Shown here piece after piece: positions 45,866-55,522 of a DNA stretch of 64,000 nt; the stretch's first letter is position 1; every line of letters starts with the position of its first letter. The position numbers and the translations under genes were made by a program. The notes under the pieces are model-generated. The model searched no databases, had not been told where the DNA came from, and worked only from the letters and a program-made list of their open reading frames with translations. Source of the stretch: Hyphomicrobiales bacterium (GTDB lineage Bacteria > Pseudomonadota > Alphaproteobacteria > Rhizobiales > Beijerinckiaceae); assembly GCA_019075865.1 (NCBI GenBank), contig JAGXAN010000007.1, positions 132,237 to 196,236 of the forward strand, written 5' to 3'.

Positions 45866-46726
45866 ATGTCGGAACCGGTTCAGACGGGGAATGCACTCGA
45901 AACTAAACCCAAGGTTGTGCAAGAAGACGGTCTGTGGGAGACCATCAAGGTTATATTGCAGGCTTTGGTGATTGCTTTGGGCGTGCAGACGATCCTGTTT
46001 CAGCCTTTCACCATTCCGTCGGGGTCGATGATACCCACCCTCGATATCGGGGATTATATTTTCGTTTCGAAATATTCCTATGGTTATTCAGAATATTCGG
46101 TGCCCTATCTGCCACAGGTCTATAAATTCCTGGCCGGTTGGTCGAATGGCCTTTTGACCTATTCGACCCCGTTTGATCCGCATTTCTTTGACGGCCGGTT
46201 TTTCTCGTCGCCGCCCAAGCGCGGGGATGTTGCGGTGTTCAAATTGCCAACCGATGGCGAAACCGATTACGTCAAGCGGGTGATTGGTTTGCCGGGTGAC
46301 ACGATCCAGATGAAGATGGGCCGCCTCTACATCAATGGCGAGGCCGTGCCGCGCACCTTGATCCAGAGCGTCCATTACACCGATCGCTTCGGCAAGACCG
46401 AGGATGTGCCAACCTATAACGAAACCCTGCCCGGTGGCGTTACCCATGTCATCATCCAGCGCGATGGCGATCATGGCATGTTGGCCAATACCGACGTTTA
46501 TCATGTGCCGCCGGACAATTATTTCATGATGGGCGATAATCGCGACAATTCGGAAGACTCGCGCGTGCCGCCCAGCGAAGGCGGGCCCGGTTATGTGCCG
46601 TTGAAGAATTTTATTGGTCATGTGGTTGTGACCTGGTTCTCGATTCGGCCGGAATATTCTTTCTGGCAATTCTGGAAGTGGCCCGTCAGCATCCGGTTCG
46701 AACGTCTGTTCCGCGCGGTTCACTGA
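45866..46726 (+). CDS. lepB: Signal peptidase I
   Basis: Inner-membrane enzyme that cleaves signal peptides of exported proteins. The 286-residue protein has one N-terminal transmembrane helix (about 25-45), the catalytic Ser54 in PSGSMIPTL, catalytic Lys137 in DYVKRVIGLPGD, and box E GDNRDNSEDSR. The start at 45866 has a TAGGAA site and is preferred to 45797. It is followed 2 bp later by rnc. Confidence 0.96.
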   Translation: MSEPVQTGNALETKPKVVQEDGLWETIKVILQALVIALGVQTILFQPFTIPSGSMIPTLDIGDYIFVSKYSYGYSEYSVPYLPQVYKFLAGWSNGLLTYSTPFDPHFFDGRFFSSPPKRGDVAVFKLPTDGETDYVKRVIGLPGDTIQMKMGRLYINGEAVPRTLIQSVHYTDRFGKTEDVPTYNETLPGGVTHVIIQRDGDHGMLANTDVYHVPPDNYFMMGDNRDNSEDSRVPPSEGGPGYVPLKNFIGHVVVTWFSIRPEYSFWQFWKWPVSIRFERLFRAVH

Positions 46727-46728
46727 GC

Positions 46729-47418
46729 ATGTCGAAATATGCAGTGCTTGAGAAAAGAATCGGCTACGGATTCAAGGATGTGGGGCTGATTGATCAAGCA
46801 TTGACTCATGTCAGTTTTCTGGCGCCGGAAGCCAAGCGCGCGCTTTCCTACCAGAGGCTTGAATTTCTGGGCGACCGGGTTTTGGGACTGGTAGTGGCCG
46901 AAATGCTCAACAATGCCTTTCCCGGCAGTGACGAGGGGGAGTTGTCGAGGCGCCTTGCGGATCTGGTGCGCAAGGAAAGTTGTGCCGAAGTGGCAGACGA
47001 CTGGAATCTTGGGCATTTCATCCGGTTGGGTGACGGAGAGATTCAGGCCGGCGGGGCGCGAAAGGCCGCTATTCTGGCGGATGTTTGCGAGTCGGTGATC
47101 GGAGCGGTTTTTCTCGACGGCGGCTACAGTGCGGCGCGCAAGGTGGTTTCCAGCGCATGGAAAGAGCGGATGGACCAGCCGCGGCGACCGCTGCGCGATG
47201 CCAAGACCGCCTTGCAGGAATGGGCGCAGGCGCGAGGCTTGCCAGCGCCCCGCTATGTGGAAATCTCGCGCGCCGGGCCAGCCCATGCGCCCCTGTTTGT
47301 GATTGGCGTGCAGGTTGAGGGGTTTGCCGGCCTTCAGGCGGAAGGTGGCTCCAAGCGCATAGCCGAACAGGCTGTGGCGCGGCAGTTTCTGCAACGCGAA
47401 GGTCTGGTGCTGGTCTAG
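46729..47418 (+). CDS. rnc: Ribonuclease III
   Basis: Double-stranded RNA endonuclease for rRNA and mRNA processing. The 229-residue protein has the RNase III signature YQRLEFLGDRVLGLVVAEML, the second acidic site near DVCESVIGAVFLDGG, and a C-terminal dsRNA-binding domain (about 155-225). The ATG at 46729 is 2 bp past the lepB stop. The era gene, which often follows, is replaced here by a convergent tsaC-like gene overlapping by 4 bp. Confidence 0.96.
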   Translation: MSKYAVLEKRIGYGFKDVGLIDQALTHVSFLAPEAKRALSYQRLEFLGDRVLGLVVAEMLNNAFPGSDEGELSRRLADLVRKESCAEVADDWNLGHFIRLGDGEIQAGGARKAAILADVCESVIGAVFLDGGYSAARKVVSSAWKERMDQPRRPLRDAKTALQEWAQARGLPAPRYVEISRAGPAHAPLFVIGVQVEGFAGLQAEGGSKRIAEQAVARQFLQREGLVLV

Positions 47419-48383
47419 CGTTTGGCGGCAGCGCGGTGCAATCGGTCATTGATCGCGGCTCCCAGCCCGTAATGCGGAATGGGTGCCACCGCAATTTGCC
47501 GTTTCGCCTCATCCAGCGCGCGCAGATAACTGAATAGATTGGCCGCCGCTTCGGTCAAATCGCCTTGCGGCGATAAATCCATGATGCGATGGCCCATTTT
47601 TGCTGATTTTGCCAGTTGGCCCGCAAAATCGAGGCCAATTTCGTCGCGCTCCAGCGCTGTGGCATCGAGGCGGATGCTGGCCTGCGGGGCGTAGTGGGAA
47701 GTGAGTTGCCCCGGCGCAATGATCGATTCGCCTGCGTGCGGCCCGGTAGCGATCCGCACACCCAGTTGCGCCTCCAGCGCTTCCAGCGTGGTGCCCCCGG
47801 CCCGCAACAATCGCGGGACGGTTTCCAACATGGACAAAATGGTGGATTCGACGCCGACCGTGCTCGCGCCACCTTCCAGTACCATGTCGATGCGACCATC
47901 GAGGTCGGCCAGCACATGCGCGGCCGTAACCGGGCTGACGTGGCCGGAGCGGTTGGCGGAAGGGGCGGCCAATGGGCATCCGCTGGCTTTGATCAAGGCG
48001 CGTGCCGTGGCGCTTGCAGGCACCCGCAGGCCGACGCTGTCAAGGCCAGCCCGCGCCAGTTCGCAAATACCCTCGCGGGCGGGCACAATCAGGGTCAGCG
48101 GCCCTGGCCAAAACCTTTCGGCGATCCAGCGCGCCTGATTTGAGAATTCGCCATATTGAAATGCCTCTTCAATCCCCGAGACATGCGCAATCAAGGGGTT
48201 GAAAGTGGGTCGCCCCTTGGCTTCGTAAATCTTGGCAACTGCGCGGGGCGAGCGGGCATTGGCACCGAGGCCATAAACAGTCTCGGTCGGGAAAGCGACA
48301 ATGCCATCGGCCTGGATAATGGCCGCGGCCATCGCAATTCCCGCTGCATTATCGGCATGAATTTTTGTGGCGAGTGTTTGCAT
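47415..48383 (-). CDS. L-threonylcarbamoyladenylate synthase (Sua5 form)
   Basis: Makes threonylcarbamoyl-AMP for the universal tRNA modification t6A. The 322-residue protein has the YrdC domain (about 1-205) with GIVAFPTETVYGLGANARSP and AKGRPTFNPLIAHV, plus a C-terminal Sua5 domain (about 210-320, SIIAPGQLTSHYAPQASIRL). This makes it the long Sua5 type rather than the short TsaC. It is monocistronic and divergent from the acyl-CoA dehydrogenase gene. Confidence 0.94.
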   Translation of the reverse strand: MQTLATKIHADNAAGIAMAAAIIQADGIVAFPTETVYGLGANARSPRAVAKIYEAKGRPTFNPLIAHVSGIEEAFQYGEFSNQARWIAERFWPGPLTLIVPAREGICELARAGLDSVGLRVPASATARALIKASGCPLAAPSANRSGHVSPVTAAHVLADLDGRIDMVLEGGASTVGVESTILSMLETVPRLLRAGGTTLEALEAQLGVRIATGPHAGESIIAPGQLTSHYAPQASIRLDATALERDEIGLDFAGQLAKSAKMGHRIMDLSPQGDLTEAAANLFSYLRALDEAKRQIAVAPIPHYGLGAAINDRLHRAAAKR

Positions 48384-48507
48384 TGGGGCGCGTGCGCTTT
48401 CAGTTTACATATAAACTAAGATATTATAGCCTTTGATCCAGTTGCCTCACCGCTGGTGCGGGCTTAGCATGGTTTACTCTTGGACATTGCCGTATTTGGA
48501 GCCAGTT

Positions 48508-50298
48508 ATGGAATATCGCGCACCGATAGCCGACATTTTGCTTTCGCTCAACCATGCCGGACAGATGCAGGCGGGCATTGATCAGGGAATTTATGCCGAT
48601 CTGGCCGACGGTTTTGCACAGGTGATTTTGCAAGAGGCCGGCAAATTCAGCGAATCAGTTCTCGATCCGATCAATCATTCGGGCGACCGCCAGGGTGCGC
48701 GGTTGAATGGTCATGAGGTGACCACGGCCGATGGTTGGCGACCGGCCTATGAAAAATGGGTGGAGGGGGGCTGGAACGGATTGAGCGCGCCGGAAGCATT
48801 TGGCGGGCAGGATCTACCGCGCTTGCTGAATTCGGCATGCCTCGAAATGTGGAGCGCCGCCAATATGGCGTTCACATTATGCCCGGTGCTGGGTATTGGG
48901 GCGATTGAGGCGTTGGCGGCGCATGGCACGCCGGAGATTCAGCAGCTTTATTTGCCAAAGCTGGTTTCCGGTGAGTGGACGGGCACCATGAACCTCACCG
49001 AACCGCAGGCGGGCTCGGATCTCTCGCAATTGCGCACGCGGGCGGTGCGCGCGGGAGATGGCACGTACAAAATTACCGGCCAGAAAATCTATATCACCTA
49101 TGGTGAGCACGACATGACATCCAACATCGTGCATCTGGTGCTGGCGCGTCTGCCGGATGCGCCCGCGGGCACGCGCGGCATATCGCTGTTTGTGGTGCCG
49201 AAGTTTCTGGTGAACGCTGATGGCAGCACAGGGGCGCGCAATGACCTATATTGCGCGGGTATCGAGCACAAGATGGGCATCCATGCTTCACCCACCTGCA
49301 CCATGATTTTTGGCGACAAGGGCGGCGCGGTCGGCTATTTGATCGGCGAGGAAAACCGTGGCCTCGCCTGCATGTTCACGATGATGAACAATGCCCGCCT
49401 CGCCACAGCATTGCAGGGCGTGGGAATGGCGGACCGGGCCACCCAGCACGCCGTTCAATATGCACTTGGGCGCAAGCAGGGCAAGGCTGCCGGGTCGCAA
49501 GGGTCCGGCCCTGACCCGATCATCGAGCATCCCGATGTGCGCAGGAACTTGTTGACGATGCGCACCTACACGCAAGCGGCGCGGGCAATTTGCTACGCTA
49601 CCGCCGCCGCGATTGATCGCGCCCACCGTGAAACGGATGCGACCGCGCGCCAGCAGGCGAGTGAGCGGGCCGCGCTGCTGACGCCGCTGGCCAAGGCTTT
49701 CTCCTCTGATATTGGCAATGAGGTCACATCGATTGGCGTGCAGGTGCATGGCGGCATGGGGTATATGGAGGAGACCGGGGCGGCACAGTTCATGCGCGAC
49801 GTGCGCATTGTCGCCATCTATGAAGGCACCAATGGCATTCAGGCGATTGACTTGGTGCAGCGCAAACTCGGGCTTGGCAATGGCGCAGCGGTCGCGCGTG
49901 AAATTGCTGACATGCGCGCCAGCTTGCAGGAATTGCGGGCCAGCAATGATGCATCGTTCGGGCGCACGGCGGTGCGGCTTGGCGAGGCGGTGGATGCTTT
50001 CGAGCGGGCGAGCCATTGGCTCAGCGCGCAACTGGCGGCCTCTCCTGCAACAGCGCTGGCAGGGGCCACGCCTTATTTGCGGCTGTTTGGCCTGGCGCGT
50101 GGCGGGGTATTTCTGGCAGCGCAGGCGTTGGCTGCGCAGACCGGCGCGCTGACGGATGCTGGCAAGGACGCCAGCAAATATGTGCAGGATGCCCGGTTTT
50201 TTGCGGAAAACCTCGTGATCGCGGCGTCTGGCCTCGAACTTTCAATCGTTGAGGGTGGTGCATTTGCCGCTGACAGCAGCAGCAATCTGGTCAATTGA
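48508..50298 (+). CDS. Acyl-CoA dehydrogenase
   Basis: A 596-residue flavoenzyme of the large acyl-CoA dehydrogenase class (DmdC/FadE5-like, about 590 residues), expected to oxidise fatty acyl-CoA at C2-C3. GVAPEAF-like GLSAPEAFGGQDLPRL, MNLTEPQAGSDLSQLRTRA and the catalytic Glu in YEGTNGIQAIDL are visible. The ATG at 48508 (MEYRAPIADILLSL) is used, since the frame to 48433 is not conserved. An enoyl-CoA hydratase gene begins 8 bp later, so the two act in consecutive steps. Confidence 0.92.
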   Translation: MEYRAPIADILLSLNHAGQMQAGIDQGIYADLADGFAQVILQEAGKFSESVLDPINHSGDRQGARLNGHEVTTADGWRPAYEKWVEGGWNGLSAPEAFGGQDLPRLLNSACLEMWSAANMAFTLCPVLGIGAIEALAAHGTPEIQQLYLPKLVSGEWTGTMNLTEPQAGSDLSQLRTRAVRAGDGTYKITGQKIYITYGEHDMTSNIVHLVLARLPDAPAGTRGISLFVVPKFLVNADGSTGARNDLYCAGIEHKMGIHASPTCTMIFGDKGGAVGYLIGEENRGLACMFTMMNNARLATALQGVGMADRATQHAVQYALGRKQGKAAGSQGSGPDPIIEHPDVRRNLLTMRTYTQAARAICYATAAAIDRAHRETDATARQQASERAALLTPLAKAFSSDIGNEVTSIGVQVHGGMGYMEETGAAQFMRDVRIVAIYEGTNGIQAIDLVQRKLGLGNGAAVAREIADMRASLQELRASNDASFGRTAVRLGEAVDAFERASHWLSAQLAASPATALAGATPYLRLFGLARGGVFLAAQALAAQTGALTDAGKDASKYVQDARFFAENLVIAASGLELSIVEGGAFAADSSSNLVN

Positions 50299-50305
50299 GG
50301 GAATT

Positions 50306-51055
50306 ATGAGCGAGCCTGTTGAAATTTCCCGGCATGGCCGGATCGTGCACATTCGGTTGTCGCGCCCCGAGAAGCGCAATGCCCTGACCGGACACATGTA
50401 TCGCATCATGACGCAGACCATGCAGGAGGCGGATGCTGCGGGGGACGTCTCGGCGCTGATATTTTCGGGGGCGGGCGGGGTGTTCACGGCCGGCAATGAC
50501 ATTCTGGATTTTGTCCAGAACACGCGCGATCGTGAGAAGCCGGCGGCCACCAGCTTTATTGAGCAACTGGCCATATGCCAGACGCCCATGATTGCTGCCA
50601 TCGATGGTCTGGCGATTGGTGTTGGCACCACCATGATTCTGCATTGCGATTTTGCCTATGCGACACCGGCCTCGCAATTCAAGATGCCGTTTGTCGATCT
50701 GGGCTTGGTGCCGGAGGCGGCTTCTTCGAGGCTAGTGCCTGAGCGTCTGGGCTGGAAGAAGGCGGCGGAACTGTTGATGCTGGGGGATGGATTTGATGCG
50801 CGCGAGGCCGAGCGGCTTGGCTTTATCAATGGGGTGGTTGAGGCAGCTGATTTGCTGCGCCATGCTTTTGCTATTGGCGAGCGGCTCGGTGCCAAGCCTC
50901 GCGCCGCGCTGGCAGCCACGCGCCAATTGATGCGCGCGGGCGCGGAAGAGACCCGGGCGGTGATGAACCGTGAAAGCGCGGTATTTGGCGAGCGGTTGGC
51001 ATCTGCCGAAACGCAGGGCATTTTTGCGGCGTTTCTGAATCGTGGCAAAGCCTGA
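50306..51055 (+). CDS. Enoyl-CoA hydratase/isomerase family protein
   Basis: A 249-residue crotonase-fold enzyme, expected to hydrate the enoyl-CoA made by the dehydrogenase upstream. GRIVHIRLSRPEKRNALTG, the oxyanion segment SGAGGVFTAGNDILDF and AAIDGLAIGVGTTMILHCDF with FVDLGLVPEAASS are recognisable. The second catalytic Glu of true hydratases is in the VPEAAS region; the first Glu position is replaced, so an isomerase role is possible. The ATG at 50306 lies 8 bp after the upstream stop, with GAGGGAA as site. Confidence 0.9.
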   Translation: MSEPVEISRHGRIVHIRLSRPEKRNALTGHMYRIMTQTMQEADAAGDVSALIFSGAGGVFTAGNDILDFVQNTRDREKPAATSFIEQLAICQTPMIAAIDGLAIGVGTTMILHCDFAYATPASQFKMPFVDLGLVPEAASSRLVPERLGWKKAAELLMLGDGFDAREAERLGFINGVVEAADLLRHAFAIGERLGAKPRAALAATRQLMRAGAEETRAVMNRESAVFGERLASAETQGIFAAFLNRGKA

Positions 51056-51080
51056 GGCCAAAATTTCGGCAGGCCGAGAA

Positions 51081-51641
51081 TCAGGACAGTGATTTCGACG
51101 CTTCTCTGGGCTTCAACCGGGCCATGATCTGATCGGCGCGCTCCTGGGCTGCGACTGACTTGACGGCGATTCCAAAATTGACCATTTGCGTCGCCTGAAA
51201 GATGCAGCCTCTCATCAATTCTGTGATTTCGCTGCAGGCTTTTTCGAGCGTTTGGGCGGTGATTTCGTCGCGTAATTGGCATTTGATGTAGGTTTTTGCG
51301 ATTTTCGCCAGATTTTCGATCTGTGCGGTAATCGCCAGCATGGCATCGTGCAACTTGGGGTCAATCTGGCCCCAGGCCTCAATGGCGTTTTCGCGGCCAG
51401 GAAGCATCGATTTCTGGAAATATTCCTTATAAGGCGTGACGCGCCATGAAAGAATGGCACTGCCTAATTCCGGCATGGCCGGATAGTTCTCGATGAGCAT
51501 CGAGATTTCATTGAAAACATTGAGATAATCATTCGCCAGGCCGGATTTTGGGTTGACCAGCGAATTGGCGCGATTGGTGACCCGCGTTTCTGCGAAGCGG
51601 TCACTTTGAAAATTCTTGGCCAATTGATCAGCAGGAATCAT
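51081..51641 (-). CDS. Unrecognised helical protein (orphan)
   Basis: A 186-residue protein, soluble and almost entirely predicted helical, that I cannot assign to a family. It has no signal peptide, no transmembrane segment and no visible catalytic motif. Two Cys (KCQLRD and RGCIFQ) and a central run AEAIEAWGQIDPKLHDAML-like sequence (NAIEAWGQIDPKLHDAMLAI) might be structural. Its codon use matches the neighbours and it starts with ATG. It stands alone, convergent with the enoyl-CoA hydratase and divergent from the SRAP gene. A phasin-like granule role or a regulator is possible but has no evidence. Confidence 0.7.
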   Translation of the reverse strand: MIPADQLAKNFQSDRFAETRVTNRANSLVNPKSGLANDYLNVFNEISMLIENYPAMPELGSAILSWRVTPYKEYFQKSMLPGRENAIEAWGQIDPKLHDAMLAITAQIENLAKIAKTYIKCQLRDEITAQTLEKACSEITELMRGCIFQATQMVNFGIAVKSVAAQERADQIMARLKPREASKSLS

Positions 51642-51781
51642 CTGGTTTCTTACAATTGGGTTGCAATTTTAACGACCATCATGGCGTGCAAACCATAAAA
51701 AACAGTTGATATTGAAAATCAATCATTCTCTACTTTAGTTGTATGATGATCCGCGGGCTGGATACGCATGAAAGGGCCAAA

Positions 51782-52474
51782 ATGTGTGGACGCTACGCAA
51801 TAACGCTGCCGCCTGAAGCCGTGCGCGGCTATTTCAAATATGTTGAGCAACCCAATTTTCCGCCCCGCTACAATATCGCCCCAACCCAACCGGTTCCAAT
51901 TGTGGTGGCGAGACGCACTGGAGCGGAAGCCGCGAGCCGGCATTTCATGCTGGTGCGCTGGGGCTTCCTGCCCGGATTCGTCAAGGACACCAAGACGTTT
52001 CCGCTCCTCATCAACGCCCGCTCGGAAAGCGTCATGAGCAAACCCAGCTTTCGCAATGCCTTTCGCCGGCGTCGCTGCCTTTTCATCATGGATGGCTATT
52101 ACGAATGGCAGGCGAGGGGTGCCAAAATGCCCAAACAGGCTTATTTGCTGCGCCGACCCGACCACGGGCTGTTTGGCGTTGCAGGCATCTGGGAGACGCA
52201 TATTTCTGCGGACGGCGGCGAGATTGATACGGCTTGTCTTCTGACAACGTCGGCCAATGCAGCGATTGGTTTCGTGCATGATCGTATGCCGGTGATTCTC
52301 GATCCGGGGGATTTCGATCTTTGGCTCGATCTGGATGAAACCCAATATGCCCGGGCGGAGCCTTTGCTGCGTCCCGCCAATGACGATTATCTCACAGCAA
52401 CCGCCATCGGGCCCGCAATCAATAAAGCCGGCAATGAGGGCGCCTATGTGCAGCACCCCATGGATGCGTCGTGA
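51782..52474 (+). CDS. SRAP domain protein (HMCES/YedK family)
   Basis: Shields abasic sites in single-stranded DNA by a covalent thiazolidine link from Cys2. The 230-residue protein starts MCGRYAITLPPEAV, so the catalytic Cys2 is correct, with PRYNIAPTQPVPIVV, LINARSESV, DGYYEWQ (catalytic Glu) and VHDRMPVILDP (catalytic His). The ATG at 51782 is fixed by the requirement for Cys2. It lies beside a LysR regulator; no SOS gene is adjacent. Confidence 0.95.
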   Translation: MCGRYAITLPPEAVRGYFKYVEQPNFPPRYNIAPTQPVPIVVARRTGAEAASRHFMLVRWGFLPGFVKDTKTFPLLINARSESVMSKPSFRNAFRRRRCLFIMDGYYEWQARGAKMPKQAYLLRRPDHGLFGVAGIWETHISADGGEIDTACLLTTSANAAIGFVHDRMPVILDPGDFDLWLDLDETQYARAEPLLRPANDDYLTATAIGPAINKAGNEGAYVQHPMDAS

Positions 52475-52550
52475 AACAGTGAATTTCAAAAATCAGTTTC
52501 TTGCAAATTTGCATAAACAGGTTCTAATGTTGCAATGCTCTGAGGGAAAT

Positions 52551-53456
52551 ATGTCGCAGCCACCGAATTCTACGTCATGGGATGATTTCCGCCTGGTGAA
52601 GGCGATTGCCGAAACCCGCTCGCTTACCGGCGCGGCGGAGCGGCTGGATTTGAACCACTCGACCGTATTCCGGCGGTTGGGGCAATTGGAGAGCAATCTC
52701 TCGACGCATCTGTTCGAGCGGGCGCGCTCGGGTTATGTGGTGACCAAGGCGGGTGCCGAAATGGTCGAACTGGCGCAGCGCATGGCCGAGGAAATCGATG
52801 CATTTGAGCGCAAAGCCGCCGGGCGCGATGAAAAGCCATCGGGTGATTTGCGAGTGACGGTAGTCGACACGCTGTTGATATACGCGTTGACACCTGTGTT
52901 TGCCGAATTTGGACGCCAGTTTCCGGAAATCCGGTTGGAAGTGATCGAGACGGCCGAGTCTCTCAACCTGTCGCGGCGTGATGCGGATATTGCGATACGG
53001 GCGACCGCCTCGCCGCCGGAGACGCTGATCGGGCGCAAATTGGGCGATATCGTTTGGTCGCGATATGTGCCCAGTGATCCGAATTTTGTCGTCAATGAAA
53101 CCACGACCCGCTGGGTTGGGTATGGCGGCAATATGGTTGGGCTGTTGCCGGCACGCATTGTCGAGGCGGAAAGCGGTGGCAACCGGATCTACTACAGGCT
53201 CAACACGCTGCTGGGACAGGCTGAAGCGATTGCTGCCGGGATTGGCATGGGGGTTTTGCCATGTTTCATTGGTGACCAAACCAAGGGCATCCGGCGCTAT
53301 GGCACGCCCATACAGGAGAATGGCGGGCAGATCTGGCTACTCACGCACCCGGACTTGCGCCATGCGGCGCGCGTGCGGGCGTTTATGGATTTTGTCGGTT
53401 CGGAAATGACCCGCATTCGCAAGACATTCGGCGGCGAAATCGGGGTTGAAAGCTGA
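52551..53456 (+). CDS. LysR family transcriptional regulator
   Basis: A 301-residue regulator with an N-terminal winged helix-turn-helix (about 8-67, WDDFRLVKAIAETRSLTGAA and HSTVFRRLGQLESNLSTHLF) and a periplasmic-binding-like co-inducer domain (about 93-295). The ATG at 52551 follows a GAGGGA site; the longer frame to 52335 runs through the SRAP gene. Its target is unknown: the next gene, a class III aminotransferase, is convergent. Confidence 0.92.
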   Translation: MSQPPNSTSWDDFRLVKAIAETRSLTGAAERLDLNHSTVFRRLGQLESNLSTHLFERARSGYVVTKAGAEMVELAQRMAEEIDAFERKAAGRDEKPSGDLRVTVVDTLLIYALTPVFAEFGRQFPEIRLEVIETAESLNLSRRDADIAIRATASPPETLIGRKLGDIVWSRYVPSDPNFVVNETTTRWVGYGGNMVGLLPARIVEAESGGNRIYYRLNTLLGQAEAIAAGIGMGVLPCFIGDQTKGIRRYGTPIQENGGQIWLLTHPDLRHAARVRAFMDFVGSEMTRIRKTFGGEIGVES

Positions 53457-53468
53457 CCCTTGCCATCA

Positions 53469-53488
53469 GGGGCCAGTCATCCGGCCCC
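53469..53488. terminator. GC hairpin between convergent LysR and aminotransferase genes
   Basis: GGGGCC (53469-53474) pairs with GGCCCC (53483-53488) around an 8-nt loop. Position suits a bidirectional terminator; the T-run is missing, so confidence is low. Confidence 0.35.
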
Positions 53489-53511
53489 CGATCTGTCCAA
53501 AGTCAGCGCAA

Positions 53512-54849
53512 TCAGGCGACTGCGCGGATGATGCGACCCATTTTATCGACGATCTCGTCGATCTGCGCTTCAGATATCACCAGTGGCGGCGTCAGAACCA
53601 GCGATTCGCCAGCGGTGCGCACCATCAAGCCTTCCTCGAAAAACGCATGGTTCAGCGCGTCAAATGCGCGTTTGCCAATGGCATCCGGTCGCGAGGCGAG
53701 GTCAACTGCCGCGACAAGGCCCAGCGTGCGAATGTCCAGCACATTAGGTTGGCCCTTGAGCGTGTGGATGGCATCCGCCCATATCGGCTCCATTTTCTTG
53801 GCGCGGGCAAACAAATCCTCTTCGGCGTAAACGTCGAGCGTTGCCAGGCCAGCAGCCGCTGCCAGCGGATGACCGGAATAGGTATAGCCATGGAAGAAGT
53901 TGATGGCGTGTTCCGGGCCGGTCATGAAGGCATCGTATATGCCCTTGCGCATGATGACGCCGCCCATGGGCACTGCGCCGGAGGTGATACCCTTGGCAAA
54001 GCAGATCATATCCGGCACCACGTCGTAGCGTTCGGCGGCAAATGGCGCGCCAAGACGCCCAAAGCCGGAAATCACCTCGTCAAATATCAGCAACAGGCCA
54101 TATTTGTCGCAAATGGCCCGCAGGCGCTTCAAATAGCCTTTCGGGGGCGGCAGCACGCCGGTTGAACCCGCCATCGGCTCGACAATCACTGCCGCAATGG
54201 TGGATGCGTCGTGCAAAGTTACCAAACGCTCCAGATCATCGGCCAGATGCGCGCCCCATTCGGGCTCGCCCTTGGTAAACGCCTGCTGTTCCCGATTGTA
54301 GGTGTGGGGCAGGTGGTCAACGCCCGCGAGCAGCGAGCCAAAGAATTTGCGATTGGGGGCCATGCCACCGACCGAAATGCCACCAAAGCCGACGCCGTGA
54401 TAGCCGCGTTCACGACCGATGAGGCGGGTCTTTTGGCCTTCGCCGCGCACGTTGTGGTAGGCAATGGCGGTTTTGAGGGCGGTATCGACGGCCTCAGAGC
54501 CCGAATTGGCGAAGAAAACATAATCGAGATCGGCGGGAGCCAGGGCCGCAATGCGTGAAGCCAGTTGAAAAGCCTTGGGATGGCCAAACTGAAAGGTCGG
54601 GGCAAAGTCCAGTTCTGCCGCCTGAGCCTGGATGGCTTCGACAATCTTTTTTCGGTTATGGCCAGCGTTGGCGCACCAGAGACCGGCGGTTCCATCCAAA
54701 ATCGCGCGACCTTCGGGCGTGTAATAGTGCATGTCCTTGGCGCGCGAGATCATCCGCGGATGGCTCTTGAACGAGCGATTGGCGGTAAAGGGCATGAAAA
54801 AAGATTCAAGATCGTTGGGCAGTGCGGCGCTTTTTGCGGAAGAGGACAT
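53512..54849 (-). CDS. Class III omega-aminotransferase (aspartate aminotransferase family)
   Basis: A 445-residue PLP enzyme of the class III family, close to beta-alanine/omega-amino acid:pyruvate aminotransferases. NSGSEAVDTALKTAIAYH, the PLP segment ILIFDEVISGFGRLGAPFA-like LLIFDEVISGFGRLGAPFAA and FAKGITSGAVPMGGV with the Schiff-base Lys are present. Substrate cannot be told. gabD earlier in the window would fit a GABA or beta-alanine route, but the genes are 44 kb apart. It is monocistronic and the start lies 84 bp downstream of the ohr gene start. Confidence 0.92.
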   Translation of the reverse strand: MSSSAKSAALPNDLESFFMPFTANRSFKSHPRMISRAKDMHYYTPEGRAILDGTAGLWCANAGHNRKKIVEAIQAQAAELDFAPTFQFGHPKAFQLASRIAALAPADLDYVFFANSGSEAVDTALKTAIAYHNVRGEGQKTRLIGRERGYHGVGFGGISVGGMAPNRKFFGSLLAGVDHLPHTYNREQQAFTKGEPEWGAHLADDLERLVTLHDASTIAAVIVEPMAGSTGVLPPPKGYLKRLRAICDKYGLLLIFDEVISGFGRLGAPFAAERYDVVPDMICFAKGITSGAVPMGGVIMRKGIYDAFMTGPEHAINFFHGYTYSGHPLAAAAGLATLDVYAEEDLFARAKKMEPIWADAIHTLKGQPNVLDIRTLGLVAAVDLASRPDAIGKRAFDALNHAFFEEGLMVRTAGESLVLTPPLVISEAQIDEIVDKMGRIIRAVA

Positions 54850-54931
54850 GGGCTACTCCAAAAAAATATGGCCGCAACATATCACGTCGCGACCATAGCA
54901 AAAGCGATATTTCAAATAGGTCAGGCAGCCA

Positions 54932-55366
54932 TCAAGCGCCATGCACCTGAATTTCGACGTCGATATTGCCGCGGGTGGCATGCGAATAGGGGCAGATCTT
55001 TTCGTGGGCTTCCTGCGCCAGAAGCTCCAGATCGGCCTGAGACAGACTCTTGTCGGTCACATCGAGCTTGACGGCAAGGCCAAATCCACCCTTGTCGCGC
55101 GGGCCGATGGTCACGGCGCAGGTGATGCTGGCCCCCGAAGCGTTCTTCTTGTGCTGGTGGCCAACAAAATCCAGAGCGCCCCCAAAGCAGGCCGCATAAC
55201 CGGCCGCAAACAAATGCTCGGGCGTGGTCGTGTCGGGTTTGCCCGGCCCGCCCATGGCTTTGGGCACGGACAAATTCGCTGCCACCATGTGATCGCTGGA
55301 TTCGGTATGGCCGTTGCGCCCGCCGGTAGCGGTGGCGGTGGCGGTATAGAGTGGCTTGATCGACAT
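54932..55366 (-). CDS. ohr: Organic hydroperoxide resistance protein Ohr (OsmC family)
   Basis: Reduces fatty acid and alkyl hydroperoxides with a thiol partner. The 144-residue protein has GGRNGHTESSDHMVAANLSV, TTPEHLFAAGYAACFGGAL with the peroxidatic Cys, and EAHEKICPYSHATRGNIDV with the resolving Cys. The two Cys are in the correct Ohr order. No OhrR regulator is adjacent, as would be typical. Confidence 0.94.
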   Translation of the reverse strand: MSIKPLYTATATATGGRNGHTESSDHMVAANLSVPKAMGGPGKPDTTTPEHLFAAGYAACFGGALDFVGHQHKKNASGASITCAVTIGPRDKGGFGLAVKLDVTDKSLSQADLELLAQEAHEKICPYSHATRGNIDVEIQVHGA

Positions 55367-55522
55367 TGTGCGTTTCCTTCTCTTGCGGCGTTTGCGGAAT
55401 TGAACCTCAATTATTGATAGAGGAAAATTGAGTTGCTTGCAATTTTGTTTTGGGCAAATGCGGATGGCGGCTGATAATTTTCAGTGCTTGTTGTTGAAGG
55501 CGCATGCGTTTATCTTCGCGGC

